Source: Sva-07 sp035529175
GTDB taxonomy: Bacteria; Actinomycetota; Acidimicrobiia; Acidimicrobiales; Ilumatobacteraceae
Direction of reading: 5' to 3'
NCBI GenBank assembly: GCA_035529175.1
Contig: DATKXG010000085.1
Location: 1-6,708, forward strand
Length of the DNA: 6,708 nt
In this document: positions 1 through 5,302 of the stretch, piece after piece
Layout: each line of letters opens with the position of its first letter
How positions within the stretch are numbered: the stretch's first letter is position 1
Notes under the pieces: generated by a model
What the model was told of the DNA's origin: nothing
The model's database searches: none
The model's input: only the letters and a program-made list of their open reading frames with translations
Translations under genes and position numbers: made by a program

Positions 1-36
1 GACGCCGGCACCTACCGCACGTTCTGCGGCACCTGA
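1..36 (+). CDS. C-terminal end of an unidentified rightward gene (5' part outside window)
   Basis: Frame 1 reads DAGTYRTFCGT followed by TGA at 34-36. The G/C-rich third positions match the neighbouring genes, and the stop lies just before a non-coding repeat region, so this is probably the tail of a real gene. The motif G-T-Y-R-x-F-C loosely resembles the copper-ligand Cys strand of cupredoxin-like domains, but no His or Met ligand follows the Cys. Eleven residues are too few to name a family. The call would fail if the upstream sequence did not keep this frame open. Confidence 0.35.
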   Translation, partial: DAGTYRTFCGT

Positions 37-69
37 TCCTCCCCGGTCCAGGCCCTTCCGCCGGCCTGC

Positions 70-290
70 GATGAGCCAAGTGACGCCATCCGGGCGGTTC
101 ACTCATCACAAACCCGACCCCACCCCCACCGATGAGCCAAGTGACGCCATCCGGGCGGTTCGCTCATCGCAGACCCGACCACACCACCTGCGATGAGCGA
201 AGTGGCGCTATTGGGGCGGTTCGCTCATCGCAAACCCGACCCCGACCCCACCGATGAGCCAAGTGACGCCATCCGGGCGATTCGCTCATC
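70..290. repeat. Four tandem 61-bp units, each a 38-bp palindromic repeat plus a 23-bp C-rich linker
   Basis: Copies of a 38-bp core start at 70, 131, 192 and 253, exactly 61 bp apart, and end at 107, 168, 229 and 290. Each core begins GATGAGC and ends (G/A)CTCATC, so it can fold on itself. Copy 3 has perfect 13-bp arms (TGCGATGAGCGAA at 189-201 and its complement at 220-232) around an 18-nt loop. Copies 1, 2 and 4 have an inner CGCC/GGCG pairing, which copy 3 keeps through a G-U wobble despite several changes. The 23-bp linkers resemble each other (ACCCGACC core, C-rich). A 61-bp period cannot keep a reading frame, so the array is non-coding. It lies between the convergent ends of the gene stopping at 36 and FGE stopping at 324, so it could act as a bidirectional terminator or an RNA 3'-end element. 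Confidence 0.93.
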
Positions 291-323
291 GCCGAGTCGG
301 GCGTGACCGCGATCGGCGACGCG

Positions 324-1256
324 TCAGCGGGCGACGCGGAAGCCGATGTTGCCGGTGGCGCTGTCGGGGGTGTTGGCGCTGCGGGCACCGACCCGGTAGC
401 GGTTGCAGTACGAGTCGTGGCACAGGTACGAACCGCCACGCATGACCCGATGCGTGCCGCCCGGAGGACCTGCCGGATCGACGCGGGGCGAACGGCGCTC
501 GCTCTCGCGATAGGTGTCCGGTGAGAACCAGTCGGCGCACCACTCCCACACGTTGCCCGACGTCTCGTAGAGCCCATGGGCGTTCGGCGGGAACGATCGC
601 ACCGGCGCTGTGCCGGCGAAGCCGTCGACGGCAGTGTTGACGCCGGGAAACTGGCCCTGGAACACATTCATCCGGTGCTCGCCCTCGGGCTCGAGCTCGT
701 CGCCCCACGGGAAGCGGCGGCGGTCGAGGCCGCCGCGGGCGGCGAACTCCCACTCGGCCTCGGTGGGCAGCCGGGTGCCGCTCCATCGGCAGTAGGCCAT
801 CGCGTCGTCCCACGAGACGTGCACGACGGGATGATCGGCGACGTCGGTGAACGTCGTGTGCGGGCCGGCGGGGTGACGCCAGTCGGCGCCTTCGACCTGA
901 CGCCACCACGGCGCCGCAGCGACGCCGCGGGTGGGAGGGAAGTCGTCGGGCAGCAGGCCGGCGAACACGAACGACCAGCCATCGGACTCGGCGAGCGTCA
1001 CGTAGCCGGTCGCGTCGCAGAACTCGGCGAACTGGGCGTTGGTGACCGTCGTCGGCGCGATCGAGAACGGGTGGAGCTGCACGGCGTGCACCGGCCCCTC
1101 ACCGTCGGAGGGGTAGCCGTCGCCGTCGGCAGCTCCCATCCAGAACTCGCCGCCCGGCAGCTCGACGAGCTCGACGTCGGCATCACCATCCGGGCGCACC
1201 GACTGCGCAGTCCGAGACGACGGCGATTCGTTCGACGGAGAACAACACGCGCTCAT
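324..1256 (-). CDS. Formylglycine-generating enzyme (SUMF1/FGE family)
   Basis: A 310-residue protein of the FGE-sulfatase fold. Known FGEs use O2 and copper to oxidise the Cys of a C-x-P-x-R motif in type I sulfatases to formylglycine. Near the C-terminus, RGGSYLCHDSYCNRYR holds both catalytic cysteines (C279 and C284, equivalent to human SUMF1 C336 and C341) and the preceding GGS. Other family blocks are ELVELPGGEFWMG near the N-terminus, PTTVTNAQFAEF, RLPTEAEWEFAARGG, GNVWEW and the terminal GFRVAR. Length matches the M. tuberculosis enzyme (about 300 residues). Many FGE-like proteins lack the cysteines (for example EgtB-like or lectin-fold paralogues); this one keeps them. The ATG at 1256 was chosen because the frame further upstream runs antisense through heliorhodopsin. 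There is no clear Shine-Dalgarno; a GTG at 1199 is an alternative start. No sulfatase substrate is in the window. The gene diverges from heliorhodopsin. Confidence 0.93.
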   Translation of the reverse strand: MSACCSPSNESPSSRTAQSVRPDGDADVELVELPGGEFWMGAADGDGYPSDGEGPVHAVQLHPFSIAPTTVTNAQFAEFCDATGYVTLAESDGWSFVFAGLLPDDFPPTRGVAAAPWWRQVEGADWRHPAGPHTTFTDVADHPVVHVSWDDAMAYCRWSGTRLPTEAEWEFAARGGLDRRRFPWGDELEPEGEHRMNVFQGQFPGVNTAVDGFAGTAPVRSFPPNAHGLYETSGNVWEWCADWFSPDTYRESERRSPRVDPAGPPGGTHRVMRGGSYLCHDSYCNRYRVGARSANTPDSATGNIGFRVAR

Positions 1257-1338
1257 CGACGCCAGCTTGGCACAGGTGCGAGAGACTGGGCCCGAGTCGA
1301 TCCGTTGGAGGTCGACGCCGACGGGAAGGTTCCTCCAC
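1257..1338. promoter_or_regulatory. Divergent intergenic region between FGE and heliorhodopsin
   Basis: This 82-bp gap must hold the 5' signals of two divergent genes, so both promoters are close together or overlap. A TTGGCA hexamer at 1267-1272 could be a -35 for heliorhodopsin, but no convincing -10 follows at 16-18 bp. A small imperfect palindrome, GACTGGGCCCGAGTC, lies at 1284-1298 and could bind a regulator. A GGGAAGG Shine-Dalgarno at 1323-1329, nine bases before the ATG at 1339, fixes the heliorhodopsin start. The promoter calls are weak; the layout and the ribosome-binding site are directly visible. Confidence 0.4.
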
Positions 1339-2163
1339 ATGACCAACAAGATCACCGACAGCGGCGACAACCCTCGCGGGCCGGACGATGCCGACGAGGG
1401 CCCCGTCGTGGCCACCGGCGTGACACAGGAACGTCTCGCGAATCTGCGCGTGTGGAACATCGGCCTCACGATCCTGCACGCGGTACAGGCCGTCTTGATC
1501 GTCGTGTTGTCGGGCGACTTCGTGATCCAGGTGGTCTCGACGTTCCCCGAGGGCCCGCCCGGCACCCGCGTCCCGAACGCCGAGGCGCTCTTCGACGTGC
1601 GCGTCGGTTTCGCGATCGGGTTGTTCCTCGCGCTCGCCGCGATCGATCACCTGATCACCGCCACGGTCGGTCGCGCCACCTACGAGAACGACCTGCGCGG
1701 CGGCATCAACCGGTTCCGGTGGGTCGAGTACTCGATCAGCGCGACGATCATGATCCTGCTGATCGGGTTCTACAGCGGCATCACGAACATCACCGCAGTC
1801 GTGGCGGTGATCGGCGCGAACGTGGCGATGATTCTGTTCGGATGGATCCAGGAGCGGATGAATCCACCGGGTCGTGAGACCACCACGATGATGCCGTTCT
1901 GGTTCGGCACGATCGCGGGCATCGCCCCGTGGGTCGGCATTCTCATCCAGATCGTCGGCTCCGAAACCGTTCCCGGCTTCGTCTACGGCATCGTGATCGT
2001 GCAGTCGGTGCTGTTCTTCAGCTTCGCCCTGAACCAGTGGCTGCAGTACCGCGGCATCGGCAAGTGGACCGACTACGTCTACGGCGAGAAGGTGTACCTG
2101 GTGCTCAGCCTCGCAGCGAAGTCGCTCCTCGCCTGGCAGATCTACTTCCCGAGCCTGGACTGA
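1339..2163 (+). CDS. Heliorhodopsin (type 3 retinal-binding membrane protein)
   Basis: A 274-residue seven-helix protein closely matching the heliorhodopsin family (reference 48C12). Helix 7 carries LSLAAKSLLAWQI, with the Schiff-base lysine at K261 and the conserved serine at S257. Helix 3 has FRWVEYS with counterion E130 (48C12 E107). H47 and H104 match the two conserved histidines near the retinal pocket (H23, H80). Other family blocks are ILFGWIQE, PFWFGTIAGI, VPGFVYGI and LQYRGIGKW. Approximate helices: 39-60, 87-108, 127-146, 149-170, 186-206, 212-234, 250-270. Known heliorhodopsins sit inverted in the membrane (N-terminus inside), lack ion pumping and have a slow photocycle that suggests signalling. 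About 33 acidic, disordered-looking residues precede helix 1, longer than in 48C12. The ATG at 1339 has a good ribosome-binding site; an in-frame TTG at 1267 would add unlikely sequence. No fused output domain, histidine kinase or carotenoid-cleavage gene is seen. Confidence 0.97.
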   Translation: MTNKITDSGDNPRGPDDADEGPVVATGVTQERLANLRVWNIGLTILHAVQAVLIVVLSGDFVIQVVSTFPEGPPGTRVPNAEALFDVRVGFAIGLFLALAAIDHLITATVGRATYENDLRGGINRFRWVEYSISATIMILLIGFYSGITNITAVVAVIGANVAMILFGWIQERMNPPGRETTTMMPFWFGTIAGIAPWVGILIQIVGSETVPGFVYGIVIVQSVLFFSFALNQWLQYRGIGKWTDYVYGEKVYLVLSLAAKSLLAWQIYFPSLD

Positions 2164-2184
2164 CGTCCCACCCGGCGCCCTCCA

Positions 2185-2236
2185 CGTTTGTGCGAAGAAT
2201 TCGGTGAACCGGGTCATCCGAAATGCAGCGCAAACG
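2185..2236. terminator. Hairpin between convergent heliorhodopsin and PPOX genes
   Basis: CGTTTGTGC at 2185-2193 can pair with GCGCAAACG at 2228-2236 (nine pairs, one G-U). An inner stem TTCGG/CCGAA at 2200-2204 and 2218-2222 could stack inside it. It lies in the 88-bp gap between the two convergent stop codons, where a bidirectional terminator is expected. There is no U-tract, so ordinary intrinsic termination is not assured. Confidence 0.45.
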
Positions 2237-2251
2237 GATGCGGGAGTGGTG

Positions 2252-2689
2252 TCAGGTGGGTTTGGCGTAGTCGACGCTGAACCAGCGGTCGGGGCGCAGG
2301 CGGATCAGGATGTCGTCGGGACCGACGCTGGACGACGCGTACCCGCGGCCCAACTCCTCGCCGAGGTAGCGGATGGCCATCGGCTCGACGGCCGCCCGCG
2401 ACGCCGCCGCATCCAGTTCGACGATCTCGAGTCGACCCTCGACGCTGACGTACTTGTACGGCAGGTCCTCCTGCTGCGCGCACAGCGACGCCCGGCCGGC
2501 CGACGCCGCGAGGCGCCCCTTCAGCGACGACGCGCTGGTGAGCACCTCGACATCGCCGCCCGGCTCGTAGGAGTACCAGACCGGCACCACGAGCGGCGGG
2601 CCGTCTGGGCGCTCGACGCCGAGCACTCCGACGTGCAGTCCCGCGAGGAACGCCTCACGCTCTGATTCGGTCATCTTCTGGTCTGCCAT
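2252..2689 (-). CDS. PPOX-type split-barrel flavin/F420-binding protein
   Basis: A 145-residue protein of the pyridoxamine-5'-phosphate-oxidase-like split-barrel fold, small enough to work as a homodimer. Family features are ESEREAFLAGLHVGVLGV at the N-terminus, then PPLVVPVWYSYEPGGDVEVLTS, SSLKGRLAASAGRASLC, and YKYVSVEGRLEIV, in the usual order for actinobacterial FMN- or F420-binding PPOX proteins. These include F420-dependent reductases of quinones, biliverdin or other substrates. The cofactor and substrate cannot be told from sequence alone, and true PLP synthesis is unlikely for this subgroup. The ATG at 2689 was chosen because GGAAGG lies nine bases upstream; an earlier in-frame ATG directly abuts that motif. 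The gene converges on heliorhodopsin and diverges from the first VOC gene. Confidence 0.85.
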   Translation of the reverse strand: MADQKMTESEREAFLAGLHVGVLGVERPDGPPLVVPVWYSYEPGGDVEVLTSASSLKGRLAASAGRASLCAQQEDLPYKYVSVEGRLEIVELDAAASRAAVEPMAIRYLGEELGRGYASSSVGPDDILIRLRPDRWFSVDYAKPT

Positions 2690-2698
2690 GATCGGCAT

Positions 2699-2704
2699 CC
2701 TTCC
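2699..2704 (-). promoter_or_regulatory. Ribosome-binding site deciding the PPOX start
   Basis: GGAAGG on the minus strand, nine bases before the ATG at 2689. The upstream in-frame ATG that begins immediately after GGAAGG would have no spacer, which rules it out as the main start. Confidence 0.75.
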
Positions 2705-2724
2705 AGACGCTCGGGCAAGCGCCA

Positions 2725-2746
2725 CGGTCGCACCACGACCGATCGG
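2725..2746. promoter_or_regulatory. Candidate operator in the divergent PPOX/VOC intergenic region
   Basis: In the 75-bp gap between two divergent start codons, CGGTCG (2725-2730) and CGACCG (2736-2741) form a six-base inverted repeat around CACCA. It overlaps the perfect palindrome CCGATCGG (2739-2746). Such a site could bind a dimeric repressor controlling both genes, but short GC-rich palindromes also arise by chance in this kind of DNA. No regulator gene is adjacent. Confidence 0.25.
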
Positions 2747-2764
2747 CTGTGGTCAACTTGGGTG

Positions 2765-3514
2765 ATGAGCATCAGCGAACAGCCGGCGCCGCACCTCACG
2801 CTGTACCGGGCCACCGGGGCGAAGCCGTCGCCCGACCTGCACCCGAACGGCGTGAATCACCTGGCGCTGTCGACGGCAGACATGAAGGCCCAGCTGACGT
2901 TCTTCGCCGAGGTGCTCGGATGCCCGACCCGCGCGCTGTACTGGATGCACGGCGTGCCGAACACGTTCCACGGCTTCGTCGAGCTCAGCGGCGACAGCTA
3001 CCTCGCATTCGTGCAGGCGCCCGGCAACCCGACCGAGCCGCAGTGGGGAATCACCCACTCGGGCAACGCCGGCGACCCGGTCACCGCCGGCACGATGCAG
3101 CACGTGGCCTTCAACGTCGACTCGATCGACGACCTGCTCACGATGCGCGACCGCATCCGCAGCCACGGCATCCAGGTGATGGGTCCACTCGACCACGGCA
3201 TGATCCAGTCGATCTACTTCGCCGGGCCCGAAGGGCTGAGCCTCGAAGTGTGCGTGGGCCGCGACATCGACGAACGCCAGTGGGTCGACCCCGAGGTGCA
3301 GGGCCTGTGCGGGATCAACGACGACGAACTCGCCCGGCTCACGACGCCTGCCGGGTTCGAGCGCCCCGACGAGCCGGTGGCGCAACCGCCCTACGACCCG
3401 TCGAAGCCGAACCTGCGCTATCCCGAACCGGTGCGTCGAGCGATCATGGGAATGCCCGACGCCGATCTGTGGACCAACCTCAGCGAGTCGACACCGCCGG
3501 TCGCCCTCGACTGA
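2765..3514 (+). CDS. VOC-superfamily protein (glyoxalase/extradiol-dioxygenase fold), 249 residues
   Basis: One paired-betaalphabetabetabeta VOC module: NHLALSTADMKAQLTFFAEVLG (split between residues 31 and 52) opens the first half, and QHVAFNVDSIDDLL with the strand GLSLEVCVG forms the second. H32, H113 and E161 fall where the 2-His-1-Glu metal triad sits in VOC enzymes such as extradiol dioxygenases, so a metal-dependent enzyme is plausible. The reaction is unknown; database hits in this family are often labelled as dioxygenases without proof. About 65 residues after the module form a Pro-rich tail ending near PPVALD that is not part of the VOC fold. The start is ATG 2765; a GTG at 2762 directly before it is possible and neither has a strong ribosome-binding site. 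The gene diverges from PPOX and is followed 117 bp later by a second VOC gene. Confidence 0.85.
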   Translation: MSISEQPAPHLTLYRATGAKPSPDLHPNGVNHLALSTADMKAQLTFFAEVLGCPTRALYWMHGVPNTFHGFVELSGDSYLAFVQAPGNPTEPQWGITHSGNAGDPVTAGTMQHVAFNVDSIDDLLTMRDRIRSHGIQVMGPLDHGMIQSIYFAGPEGLSLEVCVGRDIDERQWVDPEVQGLCGINDDELARLTTPAGFERPDEPVAQPPYDPSKPNLRYPEPVRRAIMGMPDADLWTNLSESTPPVALD

Positions 3515-3556
3515 CCTGGACCACGCAGCCTGCGGACCGGCCAACCGAATTGTCTC

Positions 3557-3585
3557 TTGTCGGGACCGAGCCTCGCGCCTACCGT
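3557..3585 (+). promoter_or_regulatory. Candidate promoter for the two-gene VOC operon
   Basis: TTGTCG (3557-3562) and TACCGT (3580-3585) are separated by 17 bp. The first matches four of six -35 consensus bases, and the second has the T-A-n-n-n-T pattern typical of actinobacterial -10 boxes. Both lie in the 117-bp gap before the second VOC gene, leaving a leader of about 40 bases. This suggests that the second and third VOC genes can be transcribed apart from the first. Confidence 0.4.
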
Positions 3586-3620
3586 CGACATCACACCGCA
3601 GCAGTTGGTCGAGCACGATC

Positions 3621-3626
3621 GGGGGG
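3621..3626 (+). promoter_or_regulatory. Ribosome-binding site deciding the second VOC start
   Basis: GGGGGG lies five bases before the ATG at 3632. It favours this start over the ATG nine bases further on and over any upstream start in the same frame. Confidence 0.55.
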
Positions 3627-3631
3627 TTCTG

Positions 3632-4417
3632 ATGACGACCATGACGTCCTATGCGAACGGCGTGCCGAGCTGGGTCGACCTGGCGACACCGGATCTGGGC
3701 GCCGCGAAGGAGTTCTACGCGACGTTGTTCGGTTGGGACTACGACGACCAGCCCACCGACGGTCCCGGCGACTACACCATGGCCAGACGCAACGGCCAGA
3801 ACGCCGCCGGCATGATGCCGCTCTCGGACGAGATGGCGGCGAGTGGGATGCCCCCGGTCTGGAGCGTCTACGTCTCCGTCGACGACATCGAGGCCACGCT
3901 CGCTCGTGTCGAGCCGGCGGGCGGCACCACGATGGGCCCGGTCATGGACGCCATGAATGCCGGTCGTTTCGCAGTGATCGCCGACCCGGCCGGCGCGGTC
4001 ATCTGCCTGTGGGAGGCCCGCGAACACATCGGCGCCGACATCGTCAACGAGCACGGCACGTTCTCGTGGTGCGAGCTGATCACGCCCGACCCCGAGGCGG
4101 TCGCCGCGTTCTACCGCGCGGTCTTCGGGTGGTCGACGCAGACCGCGCCGATGCCGACGGGCACCTACATGCTGTTCAACGTCGCGGGCGGGAACGAGAA
4201 CGGGATCGCCGGTGCGATGGCGCCGCCCGTAGAAGGAATGCCGTCCTACTGGGGCGTGTACTTCATGGTGAACGATGCGGCCCGGGCGGTCGAGACCGCT
4301 CGGACCCAAGGCGCACAGGTGATGATGGAGGCCACCGAGATGCCGGGCGTCGGCGTGCTGGCGACGCTGGTGGACCCGCACGGCGCAGCGTTCTCGGTGA
4401 TGGAGCCCGGCCAGTGA
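3632..4417 (+). CDS. Tandem-domain VOC protein of the Cfp30B/Rv0577 type
   Basis: A 261-residue protein with two successive VOC modules. The first (about 11-130) opens with VPSWVDLATPDLGAAKEFYA and contains FGWDYDD and the strand AVICLWEAR. The second (about 139-258) opens with NEHGTFSWCELITPDPEA and ends GAAFSVMEPGQ. The order and many motifs (P-x-WVDL near the start, AAK-x-FY, LFGW-x-YDD, HIGA near the domain junction) match M. tuberculosis Cfp30B/Rv0577, a secreted or surface-associated protein linked in the literature to methylglyoxal handling. There is no signal peptide. Typical VOC metal ligands are not obvious in either module, so enzyme activity is uncertain. Its final stop overlaps the start of the next VOC gene, and a candidate promoter lies upstream. 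Confidence 0.88.
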   Translation: MTTMTSYANGVPSWVDLATPDLGAAKEFYATLFGWDYDDQPTDGPGDYTMARRNGQNAAGMMPLSDEMAASGMPPVWSVYVSVDDIEATLARVEPAGGTTMGPVMDAMNAGRFAVIADPAGAVICLWEAREHIGADIVNEHGTFSWCELITPDPEAVAAFYRAVFGWSTQTAPMPTGTYMLFNVAGGNENGIAGAMAPPVEGMPSYWGVYFMVNDAARAVETARTQGAQVMMEATEMPGVGVLATLVDPHGAAFSVMEPGQ

Positions 4418-4863
4418 GCGACGACGACGGCGGGTTCGATCCCGACGCCCTCCCGACGGTCGGCGCCAGCGACACCACCCTGCCGGGCACGCTCGAGTTG
4501 GGCGCCTTCTCGCTCTCGCTCAACGTTGCGGATCTGGGCGCCTCGCTCGACTTCTACACCAAGCTCGGCTTCGTGGCGACGGGCGGCAACGTCGACGACG
4601 GCTGGTTGATCCTCAAGAACGGTGAAACGACCCTCGGGCTGTTCCACGGCATGTTCGAGCGGAACATGCTGACGTTCAACCCCGGGCTCACGGCGAGGAT
4701 GGAACGCATCGAGAACTTCACCGACGTCCGCGACATCCAGCGCGAGCTCGACGCCGCGAGGCTGGCGGTCGACGCTGCGATCGAGCCCGGGTCGGCCGGG
4801 GCTGGGTCGATCACGTTGATCGACCCGGACGGCAACCCGATCCTCATCGATCAGTTCTTCTGA
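4414..4863 (+). CDS. Small VOC-superfamily protein, translationally coupled to the preceding gene
   Basis: A 149-residue single-module VOC protein. After about 30 acidic residues it reads SLSLNVADLGASLDFYTKLGF, GWLILKNGETTLGLFHGMF and, at the end, ITLIDPDGNPILIDQFF, the usual glyoxalase/bleomycin-resistance layout. Two usual metal positions differ: the first-strand His is N37 and the last-strand Glu is D146, while H78 remains, so the metal site is altered or the protein binds without catalysis. It starts at GTG 4414, sharing GTGA with the upstream stop (4-bp overlap). GGAG at 4402-4405 lies eight bases before it. Coupling implies it is made in step with the Cfp30B-like protein, perhaps as a partner. 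It converges on the acidic repeat protein. Confidence 0.85.
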   Translation: MSDDDGGFDPDALPTVGASDTTLPGTLELGAFSLSLNVADLGASLDFYTKLGFVATGGNVDDGWLILKNGETTLGLFHGMFERNMLTFNPGLTARMERIENFTDVRDIQRELDAARLAVDAAIEPGSAGAGSITLIDPDGNPILIDQFF

Positions 4864-4869
4864 GCAACG

Positions 4870-4889
4870 GCCGGCGGGCCGATGCCGGC
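4870..4889. terminator. Short GC hairpin between convergent genes
   Basis: GCCGGC at 4870-4875 and again at 4884-4889 can pair, with an eight-base loop. It fills most of the 27-bp gap between the stop of the third VOC gene and the stop of the acidic repeat gene on the other strand. There is no U-tract. A bidirectional terminator is plausible, but six G/C pairs in GC-rich DNA are weak evidence. Confidence 0.35.
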
Positions 4890-4890
4890 G

Positions 4891-5226
4891 TCAGCCTTCG
4901 TCGAGCAGGTCCTCGCGGATCGCCGTGGTCTCCTCGATCTCGATCTCGTCCTCGGAGAACTCGCCGTCGCCGTCGAGGTCGACCGCGGTGATCGTTGTCT
5001 CGTCGACGATGTCCGCCTCGCCGTCGCCGTCGAGGTCGACCGCGGTGATCGTCGTCTCCTGCACGATGTCGGCAACGCCGTCACCGTCGACGTCGATGAC
5101 CGTGGTGGTGGTCTCGATCACCATGTCGGCGACGCCGTCACCGTCGAGGTCGACGACCTCGGTCTCGATGGTCATGTCGATTTCACCGGTGTTCTCCATG
5201 TCGCTCATCGACGAAGTCAAGCACAT
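4891..5226 (-). CDS. Very acidic repeat protein with four DxDGDG calcium-loop repeats
   Basis: A 111-residue protein with no Lys, one Arg and many Asp/Glu. Four repeats start at residues 26, 45, 64 and 83, exactly 19 apart, on the pattern VDLDGDGxADIVxETTIT. The first three have D-x-D-G-D-G-x-x-D loops like those of VCBS/FG-GAP or thrombospondin-3 calcium sites. The fourth, DLDGDGEFSEDE, is a full 12-residue EF-hand loop with Asp/Glu at positions 1, 3, 5 and 12. Thr/Val/Ile-rich stretches between loops look like beta strands. Calcium binding is therefore likely; the role is unknown. There is no signal peptide or membrane helix, so it appears cytoplasmic unless exported by another route. ATG 5226 is supported by AGGA nine bases upstream; ATGs at 5208 and 5199 are alternatives. 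It follows alkB on the same strand, 72 bp away. Confidence 0.75.
   Translation of the reverse strand: MCLTSSMSDMENTGEIDMTIETEVVDLDGDGVADMVIETTTTVIDVDGDGVADIVQETTITAVDLDGDGEADIVDETTITAVDLDGDGEFSEDEIEIEETTAIREDLLDEG
4963..5190 (-). repeat. 57-bp in-frame tandem repeat inside the acidic protein gene
   Basis: Units start at 4963, 5020, 5077 and 5134 on the plus strand, an exact 57-bp (19-codon) period. The first two share an identical run of about 33 bases, while the unit at 5134 is the most diverged. The gradient suggests the array grew by recent duplication at the C-terminal end of the protein, so unit number may vary between strains. Confidence 0.9.
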
Positions 5227-5235
5227 CTGGCGACG

Positions 5236-5239
5236 TCCT
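5236..5239 (-). promoter_or_regulatory. Ribosome-binding site for the acidic repeat protein
   Basis: AGGA on the minus strand lies nine bases before the ATG at 5226. No such motif precedes the in-frame ATG at 5208, which favours the longer protein beginning MCLTSSMSD. Confidence 0.5.
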
Positions 5240-5261
5240 GCGTCATGCTCGGCCGAGAGCG

Positions 5262-5302
5262 GTGAACTGTCACGTTTGACCCGGCACGGTGTGACAGTTC
5301 AC
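5262..5302 (-). repeat. Palindromic 36-bp dispersed element, copy A, spanning the alkB stop codon
   Basis: GTGAACTGTCAC at 5262-5273 and its exact complement at 5291-5302 form a 12-bp perfect stem around a 17-nt loop. Bases 5267-5302 match 5954-5989 at 35 of 36 positions. The alkB stop (5299-5301) lies inside the arm nearest alkB. It could act as a 3'-end hairpin or terminator for alkB, although a ribosome stopping there would mask the first arm. It sits in the gap before the acidic repeat gene. Confidence 0.85.

Noticed and set aside
70..290. CRISPR array
   Set aside because: Repeat (38 bp) and spacer (23 bp) sizes are regular, but the spacers are similar C-rich sequences rather than unique ones, only four units exist, and no cas gene is near. 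A structured tandem repeat explains it better.
1267..1338. Heliorhodopsin start at TTG 1267
   Set aside because: The added 24 residues have no family match, and ATG 1339 has a well-spaced GGGAAGG.
1257..1565. Longer N-terminus of the FGE protein, starting at 1565
   Set aside because: The extra 103 residues run antisense through the strongly supported start of heliorhodopsin and have no FGE-like sequence; the ATG at 1256 gives the family length.
1183..2217. 344-residue leftward frame antisense to heliorhodopsin
   Set aside because: Composition rich in Arg, Asp, His and Glu, typical of a shadow frame in GC-rich DNA; the plus strand encodes an unambiguous heliorhodopsin.
2753..4381. 542-residue leftward frame antisense to the VOC genes
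   Set aside because: Low-complexity Arg/His/Asp composition with no recognisable domain, opposite two clear VOC genes.
2749..4413. Long rightward frame joined to the third VOC gene
   Set aside because: Upstream of 4414 it is an Arg-rich shadow of the first two VOC genes; the real gene starts at GTG 4414 with a GGAG site.
4891..5226. RTX toxin-type beta-roll protein
   Set aside because: The repeats lack the nine-residue GGxGxDxUx pattern; the D-x-D-G-D-G loops recur every 19 residues instead.
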